Origin: Armatimonadota bacterium
GTDB taxonomy: Bacteria; Armatimonadota; DTGP01; JAKQQT01
Direction of reading: 5' to 3'
NCBI GenBank assembly: GCA_036504095.1
Contig: DASXVS010000045.1
Location: 1-64,000, forward strand
DNA length: 64,000 nucleotides
Positions 47,547 through 56,617 of the stretch are shown piece after piece (position 1 is the first letter of the stretch; each line of letters starts with the position of its first letter). The notes beneath the pieces were generated by a model. That model searched no databases. It saw nothing but the letters and a program-made list of their open reading frames with translations, and was not told where the DNA came from. The translations under genes were made by a program, and so were the position numbers.

Positions 47547-47888
47547 GTGACAGTACCAAATGCCGGCAGGGCCATCATCGCCGATGGCAAGCTTAGCAAG
47601 TACCTTCTGAACCCTGATAACGAAGCTGGAGGGCCAAAATGCCGATTCCTGAATCGGTTCGGGTTCGACTCCGAATACCCGCATTTCCTGCGCGATGCAC
47701 TTCACAAACACATTCGGGACAATTCTGCGGAATACAAGGGCGATACGGAATATGGTGCCAAATGGGCTGTACGTGGTAGAATTCAATCGCCGGACGGACG
47801 CAATCCGTATGTTACGTCGATCTGGCAGATAGATCACGGCAAGATAGCGCCGAAACTCATCACGCTGATTGACTTGGGAGGCGAATGA
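47547..47888 (+). CDS. DUF6883 family protein
   Basis: 113 aa. VPNAGRAIIADGKLSKYLLNP, FLNRFGFDSEYPHFLRDALHKH, GTEYGAKWAVRG-like (DTEYGAKWAVRGRI) and VTSIWQIDHGKIAPKLITL are the family elements. DUF6883 proteins are commonly paired with a DUF4926 gene and also occur near toxins; activity is unknown. GTG start with GGAGGGG. It overlaps the next gene by ATGA. Less GC-rich than clpB upstream, consistent with transfer. Confidence 0.8.
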   Translation: MTVPNAGRAIIADGKLSKYLLNPDNEAGGPKCRFLNRFGFDSEYPHFLRDALHKHIRDNSAEYKGDTEYGAKWAVRGRIQSPDGRNPYVTSIWQIDHGKIAPKLITLIDLGGE

Positions 47889-48103
47889 TAATGGCTCTGG
47901 AACTCTTCACGATTGTCAGGACGACCAAAGATTTTCCTGAATATGGCCTCATCAAGGGTGATCGGGGCGCGATTTTAGAGATATACGGTGATGGAGAGGG
48001 TTACGACGTGGAATTTCCTGCCACGACGGACCCAACCCATGTTGTTGTGATGCACCCAGCGGACATCGAGGCCGTTCCGTCCAGACAGCCTGCCGTCGCC
48101 TGA
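47885..48103 (+). CDS. DUF4926 family protein
   Basis: 72-aa protein matching DUF4926: LFTIVRTTKDFPEYGLIKGDRGAILEIYGDGEGYDVEF. Start either 47885 (ATGA overlap with the DUF6883 gene) or 47891. Predicted compact beta protein. The fixed pairing with DUF6883 suggests a toxin-antitoxin or immunity function, but this is inference. Confidence 0.8.
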   Translation: MIMALELFTIVRTTKDFPEYGLIKGDRGAILEIYGDGEGYDVEFPATTDPTHVVVMHPADIEAVPSRQPAVA

Positions 48104-48118
48104 TCATGTTACTCGTAC

Positions 48119-48150
48119 CGGGCCGCTCCCAGAGGGGCGGCCCGTTTCAA
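48119..48150 (+). terminator. Intrinsic terminator after DUF4926
   Basis: CGGGCCGCTCC/GGGGCGGCCCG stem (one mismatch) followed by TTTCAATTT, 15 bp after the stop. Confidence 0.8.
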
Positions 48151-48167
48151 TTTGGGGTGTGCCGATA

Positions 48168-48218
48168 AATGCTGAACACGGAGAACTGGTCTTCACCAAG
48201 GACGCACCGGATGATTAA
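48168..48218 (+). pseudogene. Duplicated clpB 3' end remnant
   Basis: Codons [16 protein letters not shown] plus stop closely copy the clpB C-terminus [16 protein letters not shown] plus stop. At DNA level 48174-48204 matches 47450-47480 at 30 of 31 bases; the similarity does not extend upstream. The DUF6883/DUF4926 cassette and its terminator lie between the two copies (offset 724 bp). Confidence 0.88.
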
Positions 48219-48236
48219 CCGCGAGCCGTTGGGCAG

Positions 48237-48668
48237 TTAGCCGCTGGTCTCGCGTACAGCCACCACCCGGTCGTTCGTGAGGCGGACTTCCAGAAAGGTG
48301 CTGTCTATCCCGAATCCGAAAGGTCCTCCCCCAGGACCCAGCCAGTAGACCATCGTACCATTGGGTGCATATTCAGGGTCAGGCGGACCGAGGAGGGCAA
48401 TTACATCCCGTCGCGTCATTCCGACAAGCGGTTGCTTCCGCAACAGGTCGTTCTCCATACGCATCCGGGTGGTGTTCATGCCGCCGAGTTCGGTGGCCTT
48501 CCAGAGCCGAGCATCGAAAGCCATGTCCGGCCCGATGAGAAGGGCCTCCTCGTGCATTTCATACGCGAAGAGGCCTAAGATGCCGGCCATCGCAAGCGCC
48601 ACCAGGATCAGAATAACCTTCAGTTTCCTCACCACACGATCAGACGCCTTCAATCTGAGGTAGCTCAT
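48237..48668 (-). CDS. BamE/SmpA-like small membrane-anchored protein
   Basis: 143 aa. Single N-terminal membrane helix (about 16-36) then a soluble part with LVGMTRRDVIALLGPPDPEY and TMVYWLGP, the helix-turn and strand pattern of SmpA/OmlA (BamE) domains. No lipobox cysteine. It overlaps the preceding S74-protein gene by ATGA on the same strand, so the pair is co-expressed. It may be an anchored factor acting on the exported partner; this is inference. Confidence 0.7.
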   Translation of the reverse strand: MSYLRLKASDRVVRKLKVILILVALAMAGILGLFAYEMHEEALLIGPDMAFDARLWKATELGGMNTTRMRMENDLLRKQPLVGMTRRDVIALLGPPDPEYAPNGTMVYWLGPGGGPFGFGIDSTFLEVRLTNDRVVAVRETSG

Positions 48669-50209
48669 TTCGCCGTCAGGCGCTCCACCTGAGCCTTCAT
48701 TTCATCGATCTGTTTCTGCTGCGATTTGATCGCCTCCACCAGAACGGGCACGATGTTCTGGTAGGCTACGCCTTTATACCCGTCCGCGCCGGCGCTTACC
48801 ACCTCGGGCAGCACCTTCTCCACCTCTTGCGCCACAAAGCCGACCTGTCGTCCCTCCGGAAAGTCCTTCTTCGGCCATGCCTGGCGGTTCCAGTCGAACG
48901 CTACGCCGCGGAGTGCGAGGACCTTGTCCAGCGCGCCGTCCAGCGTCGAGACGTGCTGCTTGTACCGGGCGTCGGACGTGAGGAGGACGCCAGCGGCCCT
49001 AACGCTGCTGCTGGCGTTGATGGATCCTCCGACGTCCAACATATACATGGGAACCGCTTGGTTGATTCCCACGCGGCCGTAGTCCGTGATCCGCATCGCT
49101 TCCAAACTCTTTATGGTGAACACCATTTGATGTCCGGACAAGTAGGCGATCTGACCGATCGTTCCGTCCGTGTTGTGCGGGAAGTTAATAGCGCCAATCA
49201 TCGTCTGCGGGGCAGAGTTGTTGCGCAGTTCGATGACGGAGCCATACCCGGTCGCCGCGCTCTGCATGCGAATCACAGCCTGACCGGGAGACGCGATATC
49301 CAGTGGGAATGCGGGCGCGGTCGTACCGATGCCGACGCGGCCGAGGTGGGAGAAGCGGACGGTCTCGGTGAGGTTGTCGCTGCTGCCGTAACCGAACGCG
49401 ATGTCTGAAACGTTGGTGTCCGAATGGACCTGCAGAAGGTTGCCCTGCACGCCCATTCCGACGGTCGATATCCCGTCCGCGGCGCGGTAGAGTACCAGCT
49501 TATCGCCGACCGAGGAGTGCAACTCGAAGAGGCCGGGCGACATCAGCCTTGCCACCTGTCCGTAATTGGCGCCAAAAAGCAGGCCATCATTTGTCCCGGT
49601 GGCGAAGTTGGCGCCGATTGAGCCCCATGTATTCCCATTGAGCCCGAAATTCAGCGCCCCCAGGCTCCCGGGCGCGAACCCGGAGGCTGCGGTACGGTTC
49701 AGCAGGATGGTGGGTGCGCTGCCATTGACACTGTACAGGCGCATCGTTGCCTGGTCATGCGAAATGATATCCAACGTGGTGGCGGGAGAAGCGGTGCCAA
49801 TCCCGACCATTCCGGCAAAGGTATAGACGTTCGGCAGGCGCAGTGCGTACGGTGCGGCCGTCATCAAGAGGCGCGGCGTCATTTCCGGGTCGGTTCCGAC
49901 CTGGATACCGAGGTAGGCCGGCTCCAGGAAGGGATCGGGAACCGGGGTCACCTGTCCTAGCGACGTGTTGAGCAGACCTGCGGTTACAATGACGTCGCGA
50001 AATTCCGTCCAGTATGCCGTTCCACCGCTTGGAGAGTTATAGAGGCTGAAGGCCAGGTGCACATTCCCGTTTATGGGTACACCAGCCGCCGATTTGAGTT
50101 CGGCCTGTATCGGAATGGCCCAGGTGTTTCCGCCGCCACCGGCAGAAACAGGGGGAACGAGTGAGGCGCAGAGAGCAAGTGCGCTGGCAAGGCGGGCAAC
50201 CGGCTTCAT
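48665..50209 (-). CDS. Exported protein with C-terminal peptidase S74 intramolecular chaperone
   Basis: 514-aa protein: signal peptide (about 1-24), a beta-rich N-terminal domain (NTWAIPIQAELKSAAGVPINGNVHLAFSLYN), repeated GIGTASPATTLDI/GIGTTAPAFPLDI segments of a fibrous trimer, and the S74 chaperone (about 405-514: SDARYKQHVSTLDGALDKVLALRGVAFDWN, VGFVAQEVEKVLPEVV) ending in a coiled coil. S74 domains assemble trimeric phage tailspikes and bacterial fibres and then self-cleave at the Ser of the S-D-x-x-x-K site, which is present. Not within a prophage here. GGAGGT is 7 nt before the chosen ATG (50209); 50212 is also possible. Confidence 0.9.
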   Translation of the reverse strand: MKPVARLASALALCASLVPPVSAGGGGNTWAIPIQAELKSAAGVPINGNVHLAFSLYNSPSGGTAYWTEFRDVIVTAGLLNTSLGQVTPVPDPFLEPAYLGIQVGTDPEMTPRLLMTAAPYALRLPNVYTFAGMVGIGTASPATTLDIISHDQATMRLYSVNGSAPTILLNRTAASGFAPGSLGALNFGLNGNTWGSIGANFATGTNDGLLFGANYGQVARLMSPGLFELHSSVGDKLVLYRAADGISTVGMGVQGNLLQVHSDTNVSDIAFGYGSSDNLTETVRFSHLGRVGIGTTAPAFPLDIASPGQAVIRMQSAATGYGSVIELRNNSAPQTMIGAINFPHNTDGTIGQIAYLSGHQMVFTIKSLEAMRITDYGRVGINQAVPMYMLDVGGSINASSSVRAAGVLLTSDARYKQHVSTLDGALDKVLALRGVAFDWNRQAWPKKDFPEGRQVGFVAQEVEKVLPEVVSAGADGYKGVAYQNIVPVLVEAIKSQQKQIDEMKAQVERLTAK

Positions 50210-50355
50210 CATCGTGACCTCCACGTAGCATCGATTTCGGCTGGCGAACGGCTGCCCTCCCTCCGGATGCGAGGCGCAGCGCCGCCGCTCAGGCTACAAA
50301 CGATGATGATACCACAGGCCGCCTGCCAGCGACCAGAGGGAGGATGACCGCCCGG

Positions 50356-51798
50356 TTAGGAGGCGTTTCGCAGCCGGCGAATGGTTTCCGCTTTGCCCAG
50401 GACGTGGATCGTCTCGAAGAGGCCTGGCCCGACGGTGCGGCCGGTGACGGCGGCGCGGACGGGGTGGATCACCTCGCCCGGTTTCACACCGCGCGTTTCG
50501 ATGAGGCCGCGGACGGCGGACTCCACCGACTCGAAGCTCCAGTCGGCAGTTGCTTCCAGGGCGTCCGCGGCAGCGCTCAGGATTTCCTTCGCGCCATCGG
50601 CCTGGACCTTCTTGAGGGCCTTGTCATCCCATTCGAGGTCGTGCTTGAAGAAGAAGGCGGTCATTTCCGGGGCGTCCGCCAGCTTGTGCAGGCGCTCCTG
50701 CTCCAGCGCGATGACCGACTCGATGTACGCCAGCATCTCCGCGGGCACCGGATCCGGGATCAGCCCGGCGGCCTGGAGATAGGGTACGCATCGCTTGGCG
50801 AGTTCGGAGAGTGACATCGCACGGATTGCGAGGCCGTTCATCCAGTCCAGCTTGACGACGTCGAAGACGGCCGGGTGATTGGTGACGTTCTCGAGGCTGA
50901 ATTTCGAGATCAGTTCCTCGCGGGTGTAGAGCTCCTGGTCGGTGCCTTCGCTCCAGCCGAGGAGCGCGATGAAGTTCAGCAACACCTCCGGCAGGTAGCC
51001 CGCGTCCTGGTAGTCTTTCACCGCGGCATCGCCGTTGCGCTTCGAGAGCTTCTTCTTGTCGGGGCCGAGGATCAGGGGCAGGTGCGCGTAGATCGGCGGT
51101 TCGTGGCCGAGCGCACGCGTTAGGAGGATGTTCTTCGTGGCGCTGGAAATCCACTCCTCGCCGCGGATGATGTGCGTGATCTCCATCAGCACGTCGTCCA
51201 GCGGGGCGGCGAGCTGGTAGGTGGGGTAGCCGTCGGACTTCAGGATCACGAAATCGTCCAGCAGGCCGTTCTCGAAGGTTATGTCGCCTCGGATGGCGTC
51301 TGTGAACGTGACCGATCCATCTGCCGGCATCGCGAACCGCACGACCGATGGGAGGCCAGCGGCCTCGTTGGCGGCGCGCTCTTCGGCAGTCAGGTTGCGG
51401 CACTTCCGATCGTATCCGGTGGGAAGCTTGGCGGCCTGCTGGGCCGCGCGCATCTCGTCGAGGCGCTGCTTCGTACAGTAGCAACGATAGGCGTTGCCCT
51501 GCGCGATGAGGCGTTCCGCCGCTTCCTGGTAGATGGGCAGGCGCTCCGACTGCGTATACGGCGCGTGCGGGCCGCCGACCTCGGGGCCTTCATCCCAGTC
51601 CAGGCCGAGCCAGCGGAGCGAATTCTTGATGCTGCGTTCCGACTCGGCGTCGTAGCGCTCCCGGTCGGTGTCCTCGAGGCGCAGAAGGAACTGCCCGCCT
51701 GTCTGGCGGGCGAGGAGCCACGAGTACAGGGCGGTCCGGAGTCCGCCGATGTGCTGCGGTCCGGTGGGGCTGGGAGCGTATCGGGTGCGTGCTTTCAT
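50356..51798 (-). CDS. gltX: Glutamyl-tRNA synthetase
   Basis: 480-aa class I synthetase charging tRNA-Glu. HIGH motif as PQHIGG (14-19), KMSKS as KKLSKRNG near 248, a zinc-site-like CYC region at about 107, and a C-terminal anticodon-binding domain. Length normal. The start codon abuts a low-complexity palindrome (51799-51864) and no Shine-Dalgarno site is visible, which is unusual for this window. Confidence 0.96.
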   Translation of the reverse strand: MKARTRYAPSPTGPQHIGGLRTALYSWLLARQTGGQFLLRLEDTDRERYDAESERSIKNSLRWLGLDWDEGPEVGGPHAPYTQSERLPIYQEAAERLIAQGNAYRCYCTKQRLDEMRAAQQAAKLPTGYDRKCRNLTAEERAANEAAGLPSVVRFAMPADGSVTFTDAIRGDITFENGLLDDFVILKSDGYPTYQLAAPLDDVLMEITHIIRGEEWISSATKNILLTRALGHEPPIYAHLPLILGPDKKKLSKRNGDAAVKDYQDAGYLPEVLLNFIALLGWSEGTDQELYTREELISKFSLENVTNHPAVFDVVKLDWMNGLAIRAMSLSELAKRCVPYLQAAGLIPDPVPAEMLAYIESVIALEQERLHKLADAPEMTAFFFKHDLEWDDKALKKVQADGAKEILSAAADALEATADWSFESVESAVRGLIETRGVKPGEVIHPVRAAVTGRTVGPGLFETIHVLGKAETIRRLRNAS

Positions 51799-51864
51799 AG
51801 GGCTGAGGGCCGGGGGCTGAGGGCTGAGGTGGCTTGCTCAGCCCTCAGCCCTCACACCTCAGCC
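51799..51864. repeat. GGGCTGAG-type iterated inverted repeat
   Basis: Left arm AGGGCTGAGGGC...GGGCTGAGG (51799-51830) pairs with CTCAGCCCTCAGCCCTC... (51838-51864) across TGGCTTG. It occupies the whole gap between the winged-helix gene stop and gltX ATG. Confidence 0.85.
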
Positions 51865-51865
51865 A

Positions 51866-53656
51866 TTATTTTACGTACTTTCTCTTGGCCTTCTTGAAGC
51901 CCTTGTCCACCTCGCGGGGGTCGAAGGACCACGAGCCGTTCTTGTTCTGCTTGAAGCAGTAATACTCACTGAGCAGCGAGGCGACCAGCGTAGCGGACAC
52001 CGGACGGATGACCCAGATTTCTGCCAGCAGCGTGAAGAAGTCCGCCCCTTTGCGATGCCGTTCGAGGAACTCGCCGATGAGTTCAAACGTGGAGATGTCG
52101 GCGAAGTTCGGCCGGGCGGCGATATTGCGAAGCTCTTTCAGGCGGCCCTCGTCGATGCCGATCGCGGGGTCGAGATCCGCGCCGACTTCGAGTTTATACT
52201 CACCCGGCCGGTTCCCCGGCGTGAGTGTGAAAACGCCGCCGGATTCCGGCAGGTCCGCATAGACCGCGTCGAGGCCGTACGCGAGGCCGAGTTGGTTGTT
52301 CACCCACAGCGGGAACTTCCCGCTGGGTCCCGAGATTGTCGCTTCCAGAAGCGGCGGGTCAGTTGGGAAGTACGGGGCATCGCCGCTGACGGGCAGCGTG
52401 CCGCTCTCGTGGTGCAGAATCGTCACGGTGCAACGGGCAGAGCCGTCCTTCTGTCTCTTTGCTTCCCCGCCCAGAAGGGCCATCGGCTGCGTTACCTGCG
52501 ACTTCAGGTTGCCGTCGAGGCCGTCTTCGGTCATTTCCACGTCCAGTTCCTCGCCCTCAAGGGTCTGGAACGAGAAGGACTCAAACTCGAGCGTTGGCGG
52601 AGCGTCCAGGATGTCGGTCGGGATAGTTTCAAACCGGCGCCAACGGTCCCAGCCGACGCTGATCACCTCGCCCTGCTCCTGCAGCGCGGCGGCCATCGCG
52701 GCTTCCCATTTGCCGTAGTCGCGGTCGCTGGCGTTCACTTCAAGCACCTGTTCCAGCAACTGGCGGGAGGTGATGAAGCTCTCGGACCGCCGGATGATGA
52801 TGGCGATTTCCTCCATATCCGCCGGGGTGATCGCGATTTCGCCGGCCGGACGCGAGGCCTCTTCGGGGGCGCCTTCAACGGGCGGCTCATCGGCGATCTT
52901 ATCCCACAGGTTGGGCAGAGATTCAATGAGTTTGGGCGTGATCCAGGTAGCGTCTGATAGCGGGGTGAGCCCTGCCTCCAGGAGGCCGTCGTGGAACTTC
53001 GGGGCGCAGAACTCTGACGGCGCGATTTCATACGCCAGATAGGCGAGCGCCTTGGCGGGAAGCGGCTCGCCGGCTTTGTCGATGGCCGCGGTTGCTGCCG
53101 CAACCGGGTGCTTCCATTCCGCCGGCTTCACCAGCGCGCGAACCCGGGCCACCACCGTGTCGTCTTCGAAGTTGTCGAACAAGGTGTCCTCGACGTCCGA
53201 TCCGGGCACCACGTTGAGAAGCCAGGTTGCCGGGACGACGCGGTCGCCGGCCACAACAGCGAATTTCGGCCGCGTTGTGACGAGGCGGCGGACAACCTCG
53301 GTGGTTGTTTCCGGCGTCTGTCCAGTAGCCTTGGCAATCTCGACGCCGATGGTGTCGATAAGCAGGGGGCGTCCCACGAGACCGAGAAAGTCCTCGATGA
53401 TGCGCTCCATCGGGTGGCGGGTGTCGATCTGGCGGGCCGCAAGGTCCCAGCGCCGCTCGTGCTGAACGAAGCGCGGGTCGAGTGTGAGCGCGTCACGAAC
53501 GACCTTCGCGGAGATTTGATGCTCCTCGTTCACGAAACCGGTGACTTGCCCCGTCTTGGCGGGCTCACCGACCTGCAGGAGATACACAACGGCGCGGTCC
53601 GCTACAAAGCGGAGAGCCGCGGAACGCAATACGGCTGTAGATGCCGATTTAGACAA
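51866..53656 (-). CDS. Unrecognised protein with winged-helix-like N-terminal repeats
   Basis: 596 aa, no family recognised. TTG start at 53656 with GGAGG 8 nt upstream. The N-terminus has two winged-helix-like modules (about 18-75 with DPRFVQHERRWDLA; about 80-148 with MERIIEDFLGLVGRPLLI..VVRRLVTTRPKF..VPATWLL), similar in style to HARE-HTH domains. A third helical module (about 290-350) contains ITSRQLLEQVLEVNASDRDYGKWEA. The middle is acidic and beta-rich, the C-terminus is basic (GFKKAKRKYVK). No transmembrane segment. Lies between rimO and gltX on the same strand, so may be translation- or RNA-polymerase-linked. Confidence 0.7.
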   Translation of the reverse strand: MSKSASTAVLRSAALRFVADRAVVYLLQVGEPAKTGQVTGFVNEEHQISAKVVRDALTLDPRFVQHERRWDLAARQIDTRHPMERIIEDFLGLVGRPLLIDTIGVEIAKATGQTPETTTEVVRRLVTTRPKFAVVAGDRVVPATWLLNVVPGSDVEDTLFDNFEDDTVVARVRALVKPAEWKHPVAAATAAIDKAGEPLPAKALAYLAYEIAPSEFCAPKFHDGLLEAGLTPLSDATWITPKLIESLPNLWDKIADEPPVEGAPEEASRPAGEIAITPADMEEIAIIIRRSESFITSRQLLEQVLEVNASDRDYGKWEAAMAAALQEQGEVISVGWDRWRRFETIPTDILDAPPTLEFESFSFQTLEGEELDVEMTEDGLDGNLKSQVTQPMALLGGEAKRQKDGSARCTVTILHHESGTLPVSGDAPYFPTDPPLLEATISGPSGKFPLWVNNQLGLAYGLDAVYADLPESGGVFTLTPGNRPGEYKLEVGADLDPAIGIDEGRLKELRNIAARPNFADISTFELIGEFLERHRKGADFFTLLAEIWVIRPVSATLVASLLSEYYCFKQNKNGSWSFDPREVDKGFKKAKRKYVK

Positions 53657-53703
53657 GGTATTCGCCTCCTCAATCCACACGCCGCCCGAAGGCGGGGCGC
53701 GGT

Positions 53704-55086
53704 TTATGACTGACTATCAGACCTGAAAGCGGCTTTGCCCGGGTCAGCGCCCTCGGCAACGCCAGAAAGATCGTGCACGCCCGCAGCGGTGATCTGTACA
53801 CTGACAATCGATCCGGGCGCGGAATCGCCGCCCGTGAATGCCACCGTTCCATCGATCTCCGGAGCGTCGCGATACGTACGACCGCTATATGCGCCGTTTG
53901 CAGTTCGCTCCTCGACCAGGACGTCAAGGGCGCTGCCGACCAGCGCGCGATTTCGCCGGCGGGAAATGCCGGCCTGCCATTTCATCAGTTCTTCGCGCCG
54001 CTGCTCCGCGACTCGATGGGGCACCTGGCCCGGAAGCGTCGCCGCCGGGGTTCCATCTTCGCGGCAGAACGAGAAGACCCCAACCCGGTCCAGTTCAGCG
54101 GATGCCAGGAAGCCTTTCAGTGCATGGAACGCTTCGGGCGTCTCGCCCGGGTGCCCCACAATGAAGGTGCTTCGGATCGCGATTTGCGGGCACGCCTTTC
54201 GGAACCGCTCGATGATCCGCAGATACCTGTCACCGTCACCGGGGCGGTTCATCGCCTCCAGAACGCCGCGGTCCGCATGCTGCAGCGGAATGTCCAGGTA
54301 TTTGCACACCTTCGGCTCGGACGCGATGACATCGATGACGGCGTCCGTCACGGTCGCCGGAAACGCGTACATGATGCGGATCCACCGGATGCCATCGACA
54401 TTGGCCAGCTCGCGCAGCAATCGCGGCAATGCCAGCGTTCCATACAGGTCCCAGCCGTATCGCATGGAATCCTGGGCGACCAGGACGATTTCCACGGTCC
54501 CTTCCTCTGCCAGCGCGCGGACTTCATCGACGATCGCCTCGACCGGACGGCTGGCGTGATCGCCGCGGATCGACGGAATCGTGCAAAAGGCGCAACGGTA
54601 GTCGCAGCCATCGCTGATGCGCACATAGGCGGTCCACGGCGGCGTTGACCTGACCCTCGGCGGCTGCCGGTGCGGAATCGGACGCGGCGGCCCGATCTGC
54701 AGGAGCGGCTGCGGCGGGGCGGCGGTCAAAATGCTCTGAATCTGGAGAGCCAGGCCTTCATACTGCCCCACACCGATGAACGCGTCCACGCCGGGCAGCT
54801 CTTTCGCCAGGTCCGCGCCATAGCGCTGGACGAGGCAGCCGGCGGCGATAACCGCCCTGCCTCCGGCCCGCTTTTTCCACTCGGTGGTACCCAGCAGCGC
54901 GTCCACCGACTCTTGCGCAGCATCTTCCTTGAAACCGCAGGTGTTTACGATCAGAACGTCTGCCTGTTCTTCGTCCGCGCAGACCTCCATGCCGGCCGCC
55001 CGAAGCTGGCCCAGCATCGTCTCGGAATCGACCGTATTCTTCGGGCAGCCGAGACTGATGAGACCAACCTTAACCGCCAAATTCAC
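53704..55086 (-). CDS. rimO: Ribosomal protein S12 methylthiotransferase RimO
   Basis: 460-aa radical SAM methylthiotransferase that modifies Asp88 of ribosomal protein S12. N-terminal UPF0004 cysteines Cys14, Cys50 and Cys84; radical SAM cluster C161-x3-C165-x2-C168 (GCDYRCAFC); C-terminal TRAM domain about 370-440 (LDVLVEERT). The start MNLAVKVGLISLGCPKN fits family. A second paralogous enzyme (MtaB) is at 62686-64000. Confidence 0.96.
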   Translation of the reverse strand: MNLAVKVGLISLGCPKNTVDSETMLGQLRAAGMEVCADEEQADVLIVNTCGFKEDAAQESVDALLGTTEWKKRAGGRAVIAAGCLVQRYGADLAKELPGVDAFIGVGQYEGLALQIQSILTAAPPQPLLQIGPPRPIPHRQPPRVRSTPPWTAYVRISDGCDYRCAFCTIPSIRGDHASRPVEAIVDEVRALAEEGTVEIVLVAQDSMRYGWDLYGTLALPRLLRELANVDGIRWIRIMYAFPATVTDAVIDVIASEPKVCKYLDIPLQHADRGVLEAMNRPGDGDRYLRIIERFRKACPQIAIRSTFIVGHPGETPEAFHALKGFLASAELDRVGVFSFCREDGTPAATLPGQVPHRVAEQRREELMKWQAGISRRRNRALVGSALDVLVEERTANGAYSGRTYRDAPEIDGTVAFTGGDSAPGSIVSVQITAAGVHDLSGVAEGADPGKAAFRSDSQS

Positions 55087-55290
55087 GCTCCCCGCGACTG
55101 CCCCGTCGTCATCCGGCGCCCGACGGCGGTCCGGTGAAGACGGTTACGACCCAACACGCCAAGAAACGAGTCGGGCCGCGAGTGCCCGCTCGTTTCTCTA
55201 CGAACTAGGAAACAAATATCTCTGTCATTATCATACACACGCGGGGGGAGGGGAGTCCAACCGTCGGACCGCTCCCGCTGCAACCCCATA

Positions 55291-55340
55291 GCCGGTCGAA
55301 TGTGGCGCGGCCGATACCGGTCGCGCCGCATTCGACCGGC
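55291..55340 (-). terminator. Large hairpin after sppA
   Basis: GCCGGTCGAATG (55291-55302) pairs with CATTCGACCGGC (55329-55340) and an inner GGCGCG/CGCGCC stem; the whole hairpin starts 5 bp beyond the sppA stop. The rest of 55087-55290 shows nothing I can assign. Confidence 0.7.
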
Positions 55341-55344
55341 CTCT

Positions 55345-56580
55345 TTACCTGGCCTCGACCTGCCCGGATCCGCCCTCCAGCGCCTTGGCCAACGCCGCCG
55401 CGCGCGGATCGAGAAGCAGCAATCCCAGCATCTTGCGCTGCATCGAACCCTGGTACATCTCGCCTGTGCCGCTGAGAAGGCGGGAGAGCGGGCTGCTGCT
55501 GAGTTTATAGATCGGCGGATCGCCTTTGATTCCCCCCTGCTCGCCGGCGTAGGCGATGGCGTCGCGAAGCGTTCCGATCTTATCGACCAGCCCGTTCTTG
55601 ACCGCCTGCCGACCGGTGAACACGCGTCCGTCGGCGAGGGGGCGCAGGGTGGCCATGTCGATCCTTCGGGCCTTGCTGACGGCCGTCAGGAACTGGTTGT
55701 AGATGTCATCGACCATATCCTGGAACAGAGCCTTCTCCTCACGGGTCATCGGGCGCATCGGATTGCCCATGTCCTTGAACTTGCCGGATTTGACCACGAT
55801 TTCATCGTAACCGCTCTTCTTGATCCAGCCGCTGGGGTTACTGAAATTGGGCAGTTCGCTGATGACACCGATGCTCCCTGTCAAGGTGGCGCCGTTGGCG
55901 TAGATTCTGTCCGCGGCGCTTGCGATGTAATAGCCGCCGGATGCGGCGACATCGCCCATCGCCACGACAACCTTCTTGCCGCCGGTTCGAACCTTCTCGA
56001 CCTCCGTGTACACGGCATCCGATGCCGCGGCGCTGCCGCCAGGGCTGTTGATCCAGAGGACCACGGACTTGATCTTGTCGTTCTTCCGAGCCTCCTCCAA
56101 CTGGTCGATGATGCTCTGCGCTTCAGCGCCGCTTGCCCCGCCGAACGGGCCGCCGTCGGCTTCTCCCGAGGTGATCACGCCGGTGACGTTGATGAGGCCC
56201 ACCGAATCCCGGCTGGGACCTGTGCCGGCTGACGGGCCTCTGGAGATGAGCGATGTCACGGTTCCGAAGAAGAGGGCCATCACAACGAATGGAAGGCATC
56301 CGCAGCCGAACAATGCCCCGCCGAAGAATGCCGCCCAACTCAGGCCCTTCTTGTCGCGCGCGGGCGGCGGTGGGGGCGGGGAGAAAGAGGTTCTGGGGGC
56401 AGAATACAGCGGGGGCTGCGCCGCAGATGGCGGCGCGGCGAATGTCGTCGCGCTGGCGCCGGGCGCTGTGCCGAAAGTGGCCCCCTGGGGCGGCGGCGCC
56501 TGCGGGGGCGGCGCCGCGGGTTCAGCAACGGGTTCCGGCGTCGCGTCTCCTGAAACAGGGTTGATGGGTTGATCGTCCAC
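55345..56580 (-). CDS. sppA: Signal peptide peptidase SppA
   Basis: 411-aa membrane-bound serine protease that degrades remnant signal peptides. Pro/Ala-rich cytoplasmic N-terminus (1-75), one membrane helix (about 82-113), S49 domain with nucleophile Ser214 in VAASGGYYIAS and general base Lys267 in VVKSGKFKD (53 apart, matching SppA spacing). GTG start with GGAAAGG upstream. Single S49 domain as in Gram-positive SppA. Confidence 0.95.
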   Translation of the reverse strand: MDDQPINPVSGDATPEPVAEPAAPPPQAPPPQGATFGTAPGASATTFAAPPSAAQPPLYSAPRTSFSPPPPPPARDKKGLSWAAFFGGALFGCGCLPFVVMALFFGTVTSLISRGPSAGTGPSRDSVGLINVTGVITSGEADGGPFGGASGAEAQSIIDQLEEARKNDKIKSVVLWINSPGGSAAASDAVYTEVEKVRTGGKKVVVAMGDVAASGGYYIASAADRIYANGATLTGSIGVISELPNFSNPSGWIKKSGYDEIVVKSGKFKDMGNPMRPMTREEKALFQDMVDDIYNQFLTAVSKARRIDMATLRPLADGRVFTGRQAVKNGLVDKIGTLRDAIAYAGEQGGIKGDPPIYKLSSSPLSRLLSGTGEMYQGSMQRKMLGLLLLDPRAAALAKALEGGSGQVEAR

Positions 56581-56617
56581 GTGAGTCGCCTTTCCTTGGA
56601 TTCGGCGGTGAGGCCGG

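Noticed and set aside
48665-50209. Prophage tail-fibre gene
   Set aside because: S74 domain is phage-like but no capsid, portal, terminase or lysis genes flank it.
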